Shown here one piece after another: positions 1 to 10,593 of a DNA stretch of 64,000 nucleotides (within the stretch, counting starts at the first letter, position 1; the number at the start of each line of letters is the position of its first letter). Made by a program: the position numbers and the translations under genes. The notes beneath the pieces were generated by a model that saw only the letters and a list, made by a program, of their open reading frames with translations, ran no database searches and had not been told where the DNA came from. The stretch spans positions 1 to 64,000 of the forward strand of contig JAFLDO010000009.1 of assembly GCA_017302455.1 (NCBI GenBank), written 5' to 3'. The DNA comes from Accumulibacter sp. Its GTDB lineage: Bacteria > Pseudomonadota > Gammaproteobacteria > Burkholderiales > Rhodocyclaceae.

Positions 1-1
1 C

Positions 2-634
2 CTGGTTCTCATTCTTGACGATGAAGGTCAGCGTCTTCTTGGCCCCGGCGTTGCCGGCCTCTACCTCCGCCTCGGTGTGCGCCTGACGCATCACCAGGAT
101 GCAGCGCTTGTCCGGGTCTTGATTCTCTGCCAGGCGCCGGTCTACCCGGTCTTCCTTCTTGTTCTCCGGCCGGACCTTCCCGCCGACATACGCGCCATCC
201 ACGTGTATCTCGCCCTGCAGAGCGGATTCCTCCCGGCCCACCAGCAGGCTCTCCCGGATCTTGTGCAACAGCACGTAGGCAGTCTTGTGGGACACGCCCA
301 GGTCGCGACCCACCTGCAGCGCGGAAATGCCCTTCACGGCGTTGGTGAACAGGATCACGGCCGCCAGGTACAGGCGCAGCGGCAGCTTGTGGAAGGCGAA
401 AATCGTTCCGGACGTGACCGAGAAATCCTCCTGGCAGCCCGCACAACGCCAAATCTTGCGGGCCGGGCGAAAGTAGTGCCGGTGCGCCATGCCGCAGTGC
501 GGGCAGACCACTTCCTCCCCGTCGCCCCAGCGCGCCTCGCGGAACAGGGTAAACGCGTCGTCGTCACTCATCGCCAGGACCTGAACCACGGACAGGGTAC
601 GGGCTTTGGCTTTCAGGAGGAAATGTAAACTCAT
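2..634 (-). CDS. IS1595 family transposase (partial, C-terminus outside window)
   Basis: The frame read from an ATG at 634 gives 211 residues with no stop before the edge. Residues 44-67 hold a zinc ribbon (CPHC and CAGC pairs), followed by a helical region and then the motif HVDGAYVGGK with Asp146 as the likely first acidic residue of the DDE-type catalytic core. This zinc-ribbon plus ISXO2-like core is the IS1595 family layout. The remaining catalytic residues would lie beyond the left edge. A second ATG, 21 codons in, before SDDDAFTLF, is an alternative start. Activity cannot be judged from a partial gene. Confidence 0.8.
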   Translation of the reverse strand, partial: MSLHFLLKAKARTLSVVQVLAMSDDDAFTLFREARWGDGEEVVCPHCGMAHRHYFRPARKIWRCAGCQEDFSVTSGTIFAFHKLPLRLYLAAVILFTNAVKGISALQVGRDLGVSHKTAYVLLHKIRESLLVGREESALQGEIHVDGAYVGGKVRPENKKEDRVDRRLAENQDPDKRCILVMRQAHTEAEVEAGNAGAKKTLTFIVKNENQ

Positions 635-640
635 CGCACG

Positions 641-665
641 GGCTCATGGGGTTGGGGCATGAGCC
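641..665. repeat. 8-bp inverted repeat upstream of transposase start
   Basis: GGCTCATG at 641-648 is the reverse complement of CATGAGCC at 658-665, separated by 9 bases. It lies directly before the transposase ATG (minus strand) and could be part of the IS end or a hairpin over its expression signals. Confidence 0.5.
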
Positions 666-686
666 GCAGTGTAGGGCGCTATAGGC

Positions 687-935
687 TCACAGAATGAGCT
701 CGCCAGAAAGAACAGGGGCGGCGGCGTCGCCAAGCCCGGCGGACGAGTGGGGTGGCTGCTCCATAATGCCGTTCATCTCGATTTCGAACGTCAGGCGCTG
801 GCCAATCTGAGGCCGACCCAAACGGGTCTCAAAAGCCTTGATGTGCACGAAAATCTCCTGCCCGCCAAGTGATGGTTCGATAAAACCAAAACCTCGGTCG
901 TCGTTCCATGATTTGAGAGTTCCGTCGATTCGCAT
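687..935 (-). CDS. cold-shock-domain protein, C-terminally truncated
   Basis: The 82-residue product begins MRIDGTLKSWNDDRGFGFI and contains an RNP1-like GFGFI and an RNP2-like EIFVHIKAF, the nucleic-acid-binding motifs of the CspA fold. This N-terminal version is typical of the larger proteins in which a cold-shock domain is followed by a DUF1294 membrane domain (around 200 residues). Here the protein stops shortly after the cold-shock domain, next to the IS end, so the membrane part has probably been lost. It starts 17 bases after the final stop of the broken PIN toxin gene. Whether the remnant is still functional as a stand-alone Csp is unknown. Confidence 0.65.
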   Translation of the reverse strand: MRIDGTLKSWNDDRGFGFIEPSLGGQEIFVHIKAFETRLGRPQIGQRLTFEIEMNGIMEQPPHSSAGLGDAAAPVLSGELIL

Positions 936-951
936 AATTATTGTGTAGGTT

Positions 952-1245
952 CTAATCGTCCCAATTGGCAAGCTGCTAACAGATGGCCAGCTCTGCGCTC
1001 CTGCGGACCGTGGTTTCATCAACGGGCAGCACATCAGTGAGCTTCATCACAGTATCCGCAAAGGCATAAGCCTTCGTCCGATCAAACCTGAGCTTCCGCA
1101 GGCAGACATTGATGGCCTAATTGATGACCTGCGCACTGACCACCGGACACGCCGCCAGGATGCCGCGCGCGATCTCCGCCTTGCGGCTGTTCTTCCCAAT
1201 AACACACAGGACGACGTTCGTATCAGCGAAGCACTTCGCGGTCAT
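952..1245 (-). pseudogene. PIN-domain toxin, interrupted by stop codons
   Basis: Reading from the ATG at 1245 gives MTAKCFADTNVVLCVIG, the N-terminal strand of a PIN nuclease with the first catalytic Asp in ADTN. An in-frame TAG follows at about residue 43 (after SAQVIN). In the same frame similarity continues (RKLRFDRTKAYAFADTVM, then VLPVDETTV), with a second TAG before QLANWDD, which matches the family's late W-D motif. Two in-frame stops and a missing C-terminus make it a pseudogene of a VapC-like RNase toxin. Its start overlaps the end of the antitoxin gene by 23 bases in another frame, the usual toxin-antitoxin coupling. Confidence 0.75.
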
Positions 1246-1432
1246 AGCACTGATCACGGTTGAACTTGCCATCAAACACCGCGCCGAACTGGTCGAATTC
1301 GCTCCTGTCCGCAGTTGCCGCCACTGCCTGCGCGCGCCTGGCCTTGAGGTAGCCGACAAAATCCAGCACTTCGCGCGCGTCCGTCTCAGGCCGCGTCTGC
1401 ACTTCCTCGACAATTTTTTCCATTTTGTTCAT
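1223..1432 (-). CDS. antitoxin of a VapBC/PIN-type toxin-antitoxin pair
   Basis: The 69-residue product, MNKMEKIVEEVQ at the start and FNRDQCYDREVLR at the end, resembles the short antitoxins (DUF2281-like) encoded upstream of PIN toxins: an N-terminal helix with VLDFVGYLKARR and a C-terminal toxin-neutralising tail. It normally represses the operon and blocks the toxin. The toxin overlapping its 3' end is broken, so this is a partnerless antitoxin. A TGGAG Shine-Dalgarno-like run lies upstream of the ATG. The family call rests on context more than on sequence. Confidence 0.6.
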   Translation of the reverse strand: MNKMEKIVEEVQTRPETDAREVLDFVGYLKARRAQAVAATADRSEFDQFGAVFDGKFNRDQCYDREVLR

Positions 1433-1668
1433 GGTTTGCCACTCCAGACAATTGGCCGAAGTCCAATCGACAGCCCGACGGACTTTCGGTCAAGGAGTCC
1501 CCTTCGACGACAATCTTGCCGCCAACGACGGTACCCCGTCGTGAGTTGCTTGAGGAAGATAGTACAGCACGGCTGCTGCGATGGCAGCCCTTTGCGGCCT
1601 CCGCACATGGCGTTCGCTCAAAGCCGGTCGTCGGTACGTACAGCCTGAACTGACAGCAAGCGGCTCCG
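1433..1668. other. non-coding spacer with a short palindrome
   Basis: No credible gene is seen on either strand here. The spacer contains ACGACGG-TACC-CCGTCGT (1525-1542), a 7-bp inverted repeat that could be the operator of the toxin-antitoxin promoter, which must lie in this interval. That link is inference from position only. Confidence 0.35.
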
Positions 1669-3611
<1,943 letters not shown>

Positions 3612-3692
3612 GGCGCCTCGACTGCGCCATACCGTCTCAACCCGCGGCTGCCGCGCACACATGAGTGCCGGCATCCAAGAAGGAGAAGCAGG

Positions 3693-5186
3693 ATGTCTGA
3701 ATTGACACGTGAAGAAACCGAGGCCCTGATTCAGGAAGTGCTCGAGGTGTATCCCGAGAAGGCCCGGAAGGACCGCGCCAAGCACTTGGCGGCCAACGAC
3801 CAGTCGGTCGAACAATCGAAGAAGTGCATCACTTCCAACCGCAAGTCCCTGCCCGGCGTGATGACCGTCCGCGGCTGTGCCTACGCCGGTTCCAAGGGGG
3901 TGGTGTGGGGTCCGATCAAGGACATGATCCACGTCTCGCACGGCCCGATCGGCTGCGGCCAGTACTCGCGCGCCGGTCGCCGCAACTATTACGTCGGCAC
4001 CACCGGCGTGGACACCTTCGGGACCATGAACTTCACCTCCGACTTCCAGGAGAAGGACATCGTCTTCGGCGGCGACAAGAAGCTGGCCAAGCTGATCGCC
4101 GAGATCGAGATGCTGTTTCCGCTGCACAAGGGGATTTCCGTGCAGTCGGAGTGCCCGATCGGGCTGATCGGCGACGACATCGAGGCGGTTGCCAAGAAGG
4201 GCGCCAAGGAGATGGACAAGCCGATCGTGCCGGTGCGCTGCGAAGGCTTCCGGGGCGTTTCGCAGTCGCTCGGGCATCACATCGCCAACGATTCGATCCG
4301 CGACTGGGTCCTCGACAAGCGCGACGGTCAGGCCTTCGAAGCCACGCCCTACGACGTTTCGATCATCGGTGACTACAACATCGGCGGCGATGCCTGGGCA
4401 TCGCGCATCCTGCTCGAGGAGATGGGCCTGCGGGTGGTCTCGCAGTGGTCCGGTGACGGCACCCTGGCGGAGATCGAAAAGACGCCGAAGGTCAAGCTCA
4501 ACCTCCTGCACTGCTACCGCTCGATGAACTACATCAGCCGCCACATGGAGGAGAAGTACGGCATTCCCTGGCTGGAATACAACTTCTTCGGCCCGACCAA
4601 GATTGCCGAGTCGTTGCGCGCGATTGCCGCGCAGTTCGACGACCACATCAAGGAAGGCGCCGAGCGCGTGATCGCCAAGTACCAGCCGATGATGGAAGCG
4701 GTGATCGCCAAGTACAAGCCGCGCCTGCAGGGCAAGACGGTGATGCTCTACGTCGGCGGCCTGCGCCCGCGGCACGTCATCGGCGCCTACGAGGATCTCG
4801 GCATGCAGGTGATCGGCACCGGCTACGAGTTCGCGCACAACGACGACTACGACCGCACGATCAAGGAAATGGGCAACGCCACGCTGCTCTACGACGACGC
4901 GACCGGCTTCGAACTGGAGGAGTTCATCAAGCGGATGAAGCCCGATCTGGTCGGTTCCGGTATCAAGGAAAAGTACGTCTTCCAGAAGATGGGCATCCCG
5001 CTGCGCCAGATGCACTCCTGGGACTACTCCGGTCCGTATCACGGTTACGACGGCTTTGCCATCTTCGCCCGCGACATGGACATGGCGATTTCCAACCCCT
5101 GCTGGAGCAAGCAGACGCCGCCGTGGAAAAAGCAGCCGGAAGCTCTCGAGCCGACCGAAGAAGGCGATCTGAAGAAGGTCGCCTGA
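3693..5186 (+). CDS. nifD: nitrogenase MoFe protein alpha chain NifD
   Basis: NifD is the catalytic subunit holding FeMo-cofactor. The 497-residue product keeps all key ligands: Cys62, Cys88 and Cys154 for the P-cluster, and Cys274 (LLHCYRS) and His441 (RQMHSWD) for FeMo-cofactor. The length matches the molybdenum enzyme. An AAGGAG run lies before the ATG. It is 81 bases behind nifH, with no strong terminator between them, and 63 bases ahead of nifK. Together with NifK it forms the alpha2-beta2 dinitrogenase. Confidence 0.98.
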   Translation: MSELTREETEALIQEVLEVYPEKARKDRAKHLAANDQSVEQSKKCITSNRKSLPGVMTVRGCAYAGSKGVVWGPIKDMIHVSHGPIGCGQYSRAGRRNYYVGTTGVDTFGTMNFTSDFQEKDIVFGGDKKLAKLIAEIEMLFPLHKGISVQSECPIGLIGDDIEAVAKKGAKEMDKPIVPVRCEGFRGVSQSLGHHIANDSIRDWVLDKRDGQAFEATPYDVSIIGDYNIGGDAWASRILLEEMGLRVVSQWSGDGTLAEIEKTPKVKLNLLHCYRSMNYISRHMEEKYGIPWLEYNFFGPTKIAESLRAIAAQFDDHIKEGAERVIAKYQPMMEAVIAKYKPRLQGKTVMLYVGGLRPRHVIGAYEDLGMQVIGTGYEFAHNDDYDRTIKEMGNATLLYDDATGFELEEFIKRMKPDLVGSGIKEKYVFQKMGIPLRQMHSWDYSGPYHGYDGFAIFARDMDMAISNPCWSKQTPPWKKQPEALEPTEEGDLKKVA

Positions 5187-5249
5187 GAGAAATTTACCTC
5201 AACTTGTGTCCGCGTCCACAAATGGGTGGCGCGGGCAAAGGAGATGAAG

Positions 5250-6818
5250 ATGCAAGCTGTAGATGATATCAAGCCCTGCTTTCCGCTTTTCGGCGACGAC
5301 GACTACCAGGCGTCGCTGAAGAACAAACAGGAACTGTTCGAAGAGCGCCATTCGCCGGAGAAGGTGCAGGAGGTTTTCCTCTGGACGACAACCCAGGAAT
5401 ATCAGGATCTCAACTTCAAGCGCGAGGCGCTGACCGTCGATCCCGCCAAGGCCTGCCAGCCGCTTGGTGCCGTGCTGTGTGCGCTAGGCTTCGAGAAGAC
5501 GCTGCCCTACGTGCATGGCTCGCAAGGCTGCGTCTCGTATTTCCGCACCTATTTCAATCGCCACTTCAAGGAGCCGATCTGCTGCGTCTCGGATTCGATG
5601 ACCGAGGACGCCGCGGTATTCGGCGGCCAGAAGAACATGTTCGACGGCCTCGAGAATGCGCGCGCGATCTACAAGCCGGAAATGATCGCGGTATCGACGA
5701 CCTGCATGGCCGAGGTGATCGGCGACGACCTGAATGCCTTCATCAACAACGCCAAGAAGGAAGGGCACGTGCCGGACGAGTTCCCGGTGCCCTTTGCGCA
5801 CACGCCGTCCTTCGTCGGTTCGCACGTCACCGGCTGGGACAACATGTTCGAGGGCATCATGCGCTCGTTCACGCTGAACCACATGGCCGACAAGGCGCCA
5901 GGCAAGAACGGCAAGCTCAACTTCGTTCCCGGCTTCGAGACCTACCTGGGCAATTTCCGCGTCATCAAGCGGATGATGGCGGAAATGGGCGTCGACGCCA
6001 CGCTGCTCTCGGACCCGACCGAGGTGCTCGACACGCCCGCCGACGGCGAGTTCAGGATGTACGCTGGTGGTACGACGCAGGCGGAAATCAAGGATGCGCC
6101 GAACGCGATCAGCACCCTGCTGCTGCAGCCCTACCAGCTCGACAAGACGAAGAAGCTGCTCGAGAACACGTGGAACCATGAGGTGCCCAAGCTCAACATC
6201 CCGATGGGCGTCGACTGGACGGACGAGTTGCTCATGAAGGTCTCGGAACTGACCGGCAAACCGATTCCGGAATCCCTGGCCAGGGAGCGCGGTCGCCTGG
6301 TCGACATGATGTCCGATTCGCACGCCTGGCTGCACGGCAAGAAATTTGCCCTCTACGGCGATCCCGACTTTGTCATGGGAATGGTCAAGATCCTCTTCGA
6401 GTGCGGCGCCGAGCCGACACACGTGCTCAGTCACAACGGCAGCAAGCGCTGGCTGAAGGCGATGGAAAAGATGATCGCCGAAAGCCCCTTTGGCAGCAAC
6501 GCCAAAGCGTACACCGGCCTCGACCTGTGGCACCTGCGATCCTTGTGCTTCACCGACAAGCCGGACTTCCTGATCGGCAACAGCTACGGCAAGTTCATCC
6601 AGCGCGACACCCTGCACAAGGGCAAAGCCTTCGAAGTGCCGCTGATCCGCATCGGCTTCCCGCTGTTCGACCGTCACCATCTGCATCGCCAGACGACGCT
6701 CGGCTACGAGGGCGCGATGCAGGTGGTCACCACGCTGGTCAATGCGGTGCTCGAGCATCTGGACGAAGAAACGATGGGCATGGCCACCACCGACTACAAC
6801 TTCGACCTGGTGCGCTGA
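5250..6818 (+). CDS. nifK: nitrogenase MoFe protein beta chain NifK
   Basis: NifK is the beta subunit, supplying the other half of the P-cluster. The 522-residue product has P-cluster cysteines at 69, 94 and 152 (KACQP, SQGCVSY, STTCMAE). An earlier in-frame ATG at 5244 sits directly against the AGGAG run, so the ATG at 5250 gives the better ribosome spacing. The intergenic leader to nifD contains a TTGTG/CACAA inverted repeat that also reads TGT-N10-ACA. The C-terminus MATTDYNFDLVR is family-typical. Confidence 0.97.
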   Translation: MQAVDDIKPCFPLFGDDDYQASLKNKQELFEERHSPEKVQEVFLWTTTQEYQDLNFKREALTVDPAKACQPLGAVLCALGFEKTLPYVHGSQGCVSYFRTYFNRHFKEPICCVSDSMTEDAAVFGGQKNMFDGLENARAIYKPEMIAVSTTCMAEVIGDDLNAFINNAKKEGHVPDEFPVPFAHTPSFVGSHVTGWDNMFEGIMRSFTLNHMADKAPGKNGKLNFVPGFETYLGNFRVIKRMMAEMGVDATLLSDPTEVLDTPADGEFRMYAGGTTQAEIKDAPNAISTLLLQPYQLDKTKKLLENTWNHEVPKLNIPMGVDWTDELLMKVSELTGKPIPESLARERGRLVDMMSDSHAWLHGKKFALYGDPDFVMGMVKILFECGAEPTHVLSHNGSKRWLKAMEKMIAESPFGSNAKAYTGLDLWHLRSLCFTDKPDFLIGNSYGKFIQRDTLHKGKAFEVPLIRIGFPLFDRHHLHRQTTLGYEGAMQVVTTLVNAVLEHLDEETMGMATTDYNFDLVR

Positions 6819-6880
6819 GCGCGCTCAGTGCGCCGAGTGTGCTGAATCCGCGCGACGGGGACGTTCGCCGTTCCCGTCGC
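6815..6880. repeat. tandem hairpins at the nifK-nifT junction
   Basis: CTGAGCGCGCTCAG (6815-6828) is a perfect palindrome overlapping the nifK stop codon. A second inverted repeat, GCGACGGG (6852-6859) with CCCGTCGC (6873-6880), follows. Neither is followed by a T run, so they are more likely mRNA-stabilising or processing structures than terminators. They could keep structural nifHDK mRNA more abundant than the downstream message. Confidence 0.5.
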
Positions 6881-6900
6881 CAACTGCAAGGGGAGGTCAA

Positions 6901-7125
6901 ATGGCCAACATCATGGTCGGCAAGACGGCTGTCGGTGCCTACTCGTTCTACCTGCCGAAACGCGATCTGGAGGACGCCATCGTCTCGATGGAGTACGACA
7001 GCGCCGACAAGTGGGGCGGCGAGATCCGGCTCAACAATGGCGGCACCTATTACATTGAACCGCAGGCCCTGCCTGCACGCTTCCCAATCTCGCTGCGCGC
7101 CAGGCGACTGGATGCGGCGGAGTAG
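6901..7125 (+). CDS. nifT: NifT/FixU family protein
   Basis: The 74-residue protein, starting MANIMVGKTAVG, belongs to the small NifT/FixU family found directly after nifK in many diazotrophs. Its biochemical role is unresolved; mutants in other species fix nitrogen almost normally. The ATG follows GGGGAGG with good spacing. It sits behind two RNA hairpins, which may lower its expression relative to nifK. The conserved GGTYYIEPQALPARFP stretch near the C-terminus supports the call. Confidence 0.9.
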   Translation: MANIMVGKTAVGAYSFYLPKRDLEDAIVSMEYDSADKWGGEIRLNNGGTYYIEPQALPARFPISLRARRLDAAE

Positions 7126-7148
7126 GACATGCAACGGAGAGTTACACC

Positions 7149-7346
7149 ATGGCAATGAAAATCATCCAGGCTGAATGCACCTCCTGCGGCGACTGCAAGC
7201 CGGTCTGCCCGACCAGTTCGATCACCAGCAAGGCCGGCATGTACAAGATCAACGTCGACACCTGCACCGAATGCGAAGGCGAGTTCGATTCGCCGCAGTG
7301 CCTCGATGCCTGTCCGGCAGGCGAATCCTGCATCGTCTTCATCTAG
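7149..7346 (+). CDS. 2[4Fe-4S] ferredoxin of the nif operon
   Basis: This 65-residue ferredoxin has CTSCGDCKPVCP for the first cluster and a second set with the spaced pattern CTEC...QCLDACP...C. The long gap between the second and third cysteines of that set is a feature of nif-linked ferredoxins of the FdxN/FdxB kind. Such proteins supply electrons to NifH or to cofactor assembly. It lies 23 bases after nifT and 14 bases before the NifY-like gene, so it is surely co-transcribed. Confidence 0.88.
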   Translation: MAMKIIQAECTSCGDCKPVCPTSSITSKAGMYKINVDTCTECEGEFDSPQCLDACPAGESCIVFI

Positions 7347-7360
7347 ACTCCGGGGAGGCC

Positions 7361-8089
7361 ATGATGGCGCAGTCGATTACCCGCGAAGCGGCGCTACGCG
7401 TTGCCCTCGCCGCCCGCGAACTGGGCAGTGTGTCGGCCAGGGAACTCGTTTCGGCGCTGGTCGGGCGGCTGGAGCTGCCGCTGACCGAGGCCAAACTCGC
7501 CACCGTCACGGTGGCGGACTTGCAGCTCGTGCTGCAGGGGGACGAGGTGATCGAAAGCGCTGTGCCGCGCGAGCAGCTCAAGCAGGCGGTCCGCCTGCTC
7601 TGGGGTGAAGGTATCGCCAAGCGCGACCTGCCGCCGGTGGCAAGCTACACCGACGGCGACATGCCGGGCTCGATCCGCGTCGCCTGCGCCTCGAACCGCG
7701 AGCAATTGCTCGACGGTCACTTCGGCTCCTGCGAGCGCTTCCTCGTCTATCAGGTGTCGCCGGACGAGGTGCGGCTGATCGACGTGCGGCCGACGCTTGC
7801 CGCCGACCACGCCGAGGATCGCAACGTCGCCCGCGCGGCGCTGATCAACGATTGCCAGATCGTCTACGTGCAGTCGATCGGCGGCCCGGCGACGGCCAAG
7901 GTCGTGCGCGCCGGCGTGCATCCGGTCAAGGTCACCAACCGGGGGGACTCGGGCGGCGAAGCGCCGCAGGCGCTCGCCCAGTTGCAGCAGGCCTTGCGCC
8001 ATCCTCCGCCGTGGCTGGCCCGCATCATGGGCGTCGAAGCCGGCTCACTGGCCCACTTTGCGGCGGATCTCGCCGCCGGGGAGGCATGA
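7361..8089 (+). CDS. nifY: NifY/NifX-type dinitrogenase cofactor-binding protein
   Basis: The product is about 242 residues. The N-terminal half (to about residue 95) is helical and resembles the NafY/NifY N-terminal domain. The C-terminal half, from IRVACASNREQLLDGHFG, is the NifX/NifB C-terminal fold that binds FeMo-cofactor or its precursor NifB-co, with the conserved HFGSCERFLVY. The likely role is to hold apo-dinitrogenase or cofactor during maturation. Two adjacent ATGs (7361 and 7364) follow GGGGAGG; the second has the better spacing. Its stop codon touches the next gene's start. Confidence 0.85.
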   Translation: MMAQSITREAALRVALAARELGSVSARELVSALVGRLELPLTEAKLATVTVADLQLVLQGDEVIESAVPREQLKQAVRLLWGEGIAKRDLPPVASYTDGDMPGSIRVACASNREQLLDGHFGSCERFLVYQVSPDEVRLIDVRPTLAADHAEDRNVARAALINDCQIVYVQSIGGPATAKVVRAGVHPVKVTNRGDSGGEAPQALAQLQQALRHPPPWLARIMGVEAGSLAHFAADLAAGEA

Positions 8090-9076
8090 TTGCTGCCTGC
8101 GACGACTAGCGACTCGCATTGGCACCATCTGTCTTGCCAGGTCGCCGAACTGTGCGTGCGCATTCCCGCCAGCGCCGGGCCGGCGGTGCTGGCCAGAGAA
8201 CTGGCGGCGCTGGCGCCCGAGCTGACGTTTCGCCAGGTCCTCTCGCGCGGCGGCTGGTATCGCCTGGGCGGCGTCGTCGATGCGAACAACACCCACCTTT
8301 CGGACAACCTCGAAACGTGGGCCGAGGAACAATTGGCGGCGCACGACGACGACATGGCCGCGCTCTGCGAAGACCACGCCGGGCGGGGACTGCGGGCAAC
8401 GCGTCTCACCGGTCGCACGCATTATTTCGTCGCCGCCACTGGCGCTGGCGCCACTGACTTCGTTCAGATCGAGATCGAAGAGCTGCAGGAAGTCGTTTGT
8501 CATTCGCTGTTCGTGGCCGAAGATCTGCCATCGGGAATCGAGGAACTGGTCGATCCGCGCGCTGCAGACCTCCCCTGCTGTACCGCCGGAGAGCCTATCG
8601 GTACGCCCTTCCTGCGCTTGCGCCGGCTGACGCCGATGGCGGGCTTCCTCGCGCGCATGCGCGCCCAGAGGCCCGAAGCGCAGCCGATCCATCGTTTCGT
8701 CCAGGCCTGGGAAGCCAGCAGCGCTGGCGCGGCGACGCAGTTTTCCAACCACTGGGTGATCGTCGTGCGCGAGCACCTCGACCGCTACCGACAGCCCGTA
8801 CTGCATGCCAACCCGGTGGCCGCATTGAATGGCGCGGCCCCGAAATTCGCCGCCACCTTCGGTATGCAGGGGCTGGCATTGCACCAGGCCATGGCCCGCT
8901 ACGACAAGGCCGTCGGCTACCCGATGGCCTGGTTCTTTCACATGCTGACCATCCGCAGCGCGCCCTACGCGCTGGCCGGCGCCGTCATCGACGACGTCAA
9001 TGCCGGCTTCAACTACCTGTCCGATCGTGACGTGGAGGTCGTCAAGGAATGGCTGTACCAGCCTTACGCCTTCTGA
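8090..9076 (+). CDS. nif-operon protein of unknown function, TTG start
   Basis: I do not recognise a named domain in this 328-residue protein. It starts with TTG immediately after the nifY stop, with GGGGAGG five bases upstream, so it is translationally coupled; there is no in-frame ATG for about 90 codons. The sequence is soluble-looking, with no signal peptide or membrane helices. Features include a central Asp/Glu-rich stretch, a CC pair in LPCCTAGEP, and a C-terminal half rich in aromatic and histidine residues (YPMAWFFHMLTI). Its position between nifY and modABC argues for a role in nitrogenase maturation or metal handling, but that is inference. Confidence 0.75.
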   Translation: MLPATTSDSHWHHLSCQVAELCVRIPASAGPAVLARELAALAPELTFRQVLSRGGWYRLGGVVDANNTHLSDNLETWAEEQLAAHDDDMAALCEDHAGRGLRATRLTGRTHYFVAATGAGATDFVQIEIEELQEVVCHSLFVAEDLPSGIEELVDPRAADLPCCTAGEPIGTPFLRLRRLTPMAGFLARMRAQRPEAQPIHRFVQAWEASSAGAATQFSNHWVIVVREHLDRYRQPVLHANPVAALNGAAPKFAATFGMQGLALHQAMARYDKAVGYPMAWFFHMLTIRSAPYALAGAVIDDVNAGFNYLSDRDVEVVKEWLYQPYAF

Positions 9077-9089
9077 GGTGCTGGCCTTG

Positions 9090-9923
9090 GTGAGCGATCC
9101 TGCCGCCGAGTCCGGCGAGTCCGGCGAGTCACGCAGAGCTCGCCAGGCCGGCGGCCGTCCGCGGCAGCGCATCGCCAATCGGCTGCATGCTGGCGTCCTG
9201 GCCCTTGTCCTGCTGAGCACGGCGGCGGCCCAGGCCGCGGAGATCAAGGTCGCCGTGTCGGCGAACTTTGCCGCACCACTGCGGAAGATCGGCGTCGACT
9301 TCGAGAAGGAGAGCGGCCACCGGATCGTTGCCTCCGTCGGTTCGACCGGCATGTTCTACGCTCAGATCAAGGCAGGGGCGCCCTTCGACGCCCTCCTCGC
9401 CGCCGACGACGAGACGCCGGCACGCCTGGAAAAGGAGGGCGCGGGTGTTGCCGGCAGCCGCTTCACCTACGCCATCGGCAAACTCGTGCTGTGGAGCCGC
9501 ACGCCGGGCTTCGTCGACGACCGGGGCGAGGTGCTGCGGACGAAGGCGTTCAGCCACCTGGCGCTGGCCGATCCCAGGCTCGCGCCCTACGGAGCAGCCA
9601 GCCTGCAGGTGCTGAAAGCGCTGGGTCTGCTCGAGACACTGCAGCCGCGGTTCGTGACGGCCGCCAACAATACCCAGGCCTATCAGTTCGTCGCCTCCGG
9701 CAACGCCGAACTGGGTTTCCTGGCGCTCTCGCAGGTGTATCAGGACGGCCGCATCACCGAGGGTTCGGGCTGGATCGTGCCGCAGGAGTTCTACTCACCA
9801 CTCCGCCAGGATGCCGTGCTGCTCGCCAGGGCCAGAGGCAAGCCGGCTGCCGAAGCTCTGCTGAAGTATCTGCGCGGCGACAAGGCACGCGCAATCATCA
9901 GGTCCTACGGCTACGGGCTCTGA
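9090..9923 (+). CDS. modA: molybdate-binding periplasmic protein ModA
   Basis: ModA captures molybdate in the periplasm for the ModBC importer. After a signal peptide ending near AAAQAAE the mature protein begins [14 protein letters not shown], with the oxyanion-binding serines in VSANF and VGSTGMFY, and ends as the family does. The start is uncertain: GTG at 9090 (or 9078) is the only plausible codon and leaves about 30 residues before the hydrophobic signal, including a short GAGTCCGGC tandem repeat. The gene overlaps nothing and is followed by modB after one base. Placement behind nif genes fits the molybdenum demand of nitrogenase. Confidence 0.9.
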   Translation: MSDPAAESGESGESRRARQAGGRPRQRIANRLHAGVLALVLLSTAAAQAAEIKVAVSANFAAPLRKIGVDFEKESGHRIVASVGSTGMFYAQIKAGAPFDALLAADDETPARLEKEGAGVAGSRFTYAIGKLVLWSRTPGFVDDRGEVLRTKAFSHLALADPRLAPYGAASLQVLKALGLLETLQPRFVTAANNTQAYQFVASGNAELGFLALSQVYQDGRITEGSGWIVPQEFYSPLRQDAVLLARARGKPAAEALLKYLRGDKARAIIRSYGYGL

Positions 9924-9924
9924 G

Positions 9925-10593
9925 ATGAGCCCGGCCGACCTCGCCGCCGTCTGGCTGACGCTGAAGCTCGCGGCGACGACGACGACCGTCCTGCTGCTGG
10001 TCGGCACACCGATCGCCTGGTGGCTGGCACGCACCCGGCATTGGGCAAAGGAGGCGCTCGCCACGCTCGTGACGCTGCCGCTGGTGCTGCCGCCGACGGT
10101 CCTCGGCTTCTATCTGCTGGTGCTGCTCGGACCGGACGGCCCGCTGGGACGGCTGCTCCAGGCAAGCGGGTTGCCGTCCCTGCCGTTCACCTTCGCTGGC
10201 CTCGTCGTCGCCTCGGTGATCTACTCGATGCCTTTCGTCGTCCAGCCGCTGCAGCAGGCTTTCGAGGCCATCGGCGAGCATCCCCTGGAAGCCGCCGCGA
10301 CGCTGCGCGCCGGTCCCTGGGATAGCTTCTTCGCCGTAGTCGTGCCGCTTGCCTGGCCGGGATTCATGACCGCGGCCGTCCTTGGCTTTGCCCATACGGT
10401 GGGCGAGTTCGGCGTCGTCCTGATGATCGGCGGCAACATCCCGGGCGAAACGCAGGTTCTCTCCATGATCATCTACAACCACGTCGAAGCGCTCGACCAC
10501 GACGCGGCCCACCGGCTCGCCGGCGGCATGCTCGCCTTTGCCTTCATCGCCCTGCTGCTGCTCAACCTGTTCCGGCCGGGGCGCCGGCGGTGA
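9925..10593 (+). CDS. modB: molybdate ABC transporter permease ModB
   Basis: This 222-residue inner-membrane permease has about five hydrophobic segments and the cytoplasmic EAA-type loop ([18 protein letters not shown]) that docks to the ATPase ModC. It carries molybdate from ModA into the cell. Its ATG follows the modA stop by one base and its stop overlaps the GTG start of modC, so the three genes are translationally coupled. The length is normal for ModB. Confidence 0.93.
   Translation: MSPADLAAVWLTLKLAATTTTVLLLVGTPIAWWLARTRHWAKEALATLVTLPLVLPPTVLGFYLLVLLGPDGPLGRLLQASGLPSLPFTFAGLVVASVIYSMPFVVQPLQQAFEAIGEHPLEAAATLRAGPWDSFFAVVVPLAWPGFMTAAVLGFAHTVGEFGVVLMIGGNIPGETQVLSMIIYNHVEALDHDAAHRLAGGMLAFAFIALLLLNLFRPGRRR

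Larger units (their letters stand above)
1..690 (-). mobile_element. IS1595-type insertion sequence, one end in window
   Basis: The left edge of the window lies inside an insertion sequence read on the minus strand. The transposase reading frame is open to base 1, so the rest of the element is outside. Its 5' side ends somewhere between the transposase start and the neighbouring cold-shock gene fragment, at about base 665-690; I could not see the matching terminal repeat because the other end is missing. The cold-shock gene stops prematurely just there, which fits insertion or deletion at this point. Confidence 0.6.

Noticed and set aside
1121-1648. 175-codon plus-strand frame across the toxin-antitoxin region
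   Set aside because: It overlaps the recognisable antitoxin and PIN remnants and resembles no protein.
5484-6758. 424-codon minus-strand frame opposite nifK
   Set aside because: Antisense shadow of nifK with the same skewed composition.
9077-9200. Molybdenum-cofactor riboswitch before modA
   Set aside because: modA follows the upstream gene almost directly, leaving no room for a leader structure.
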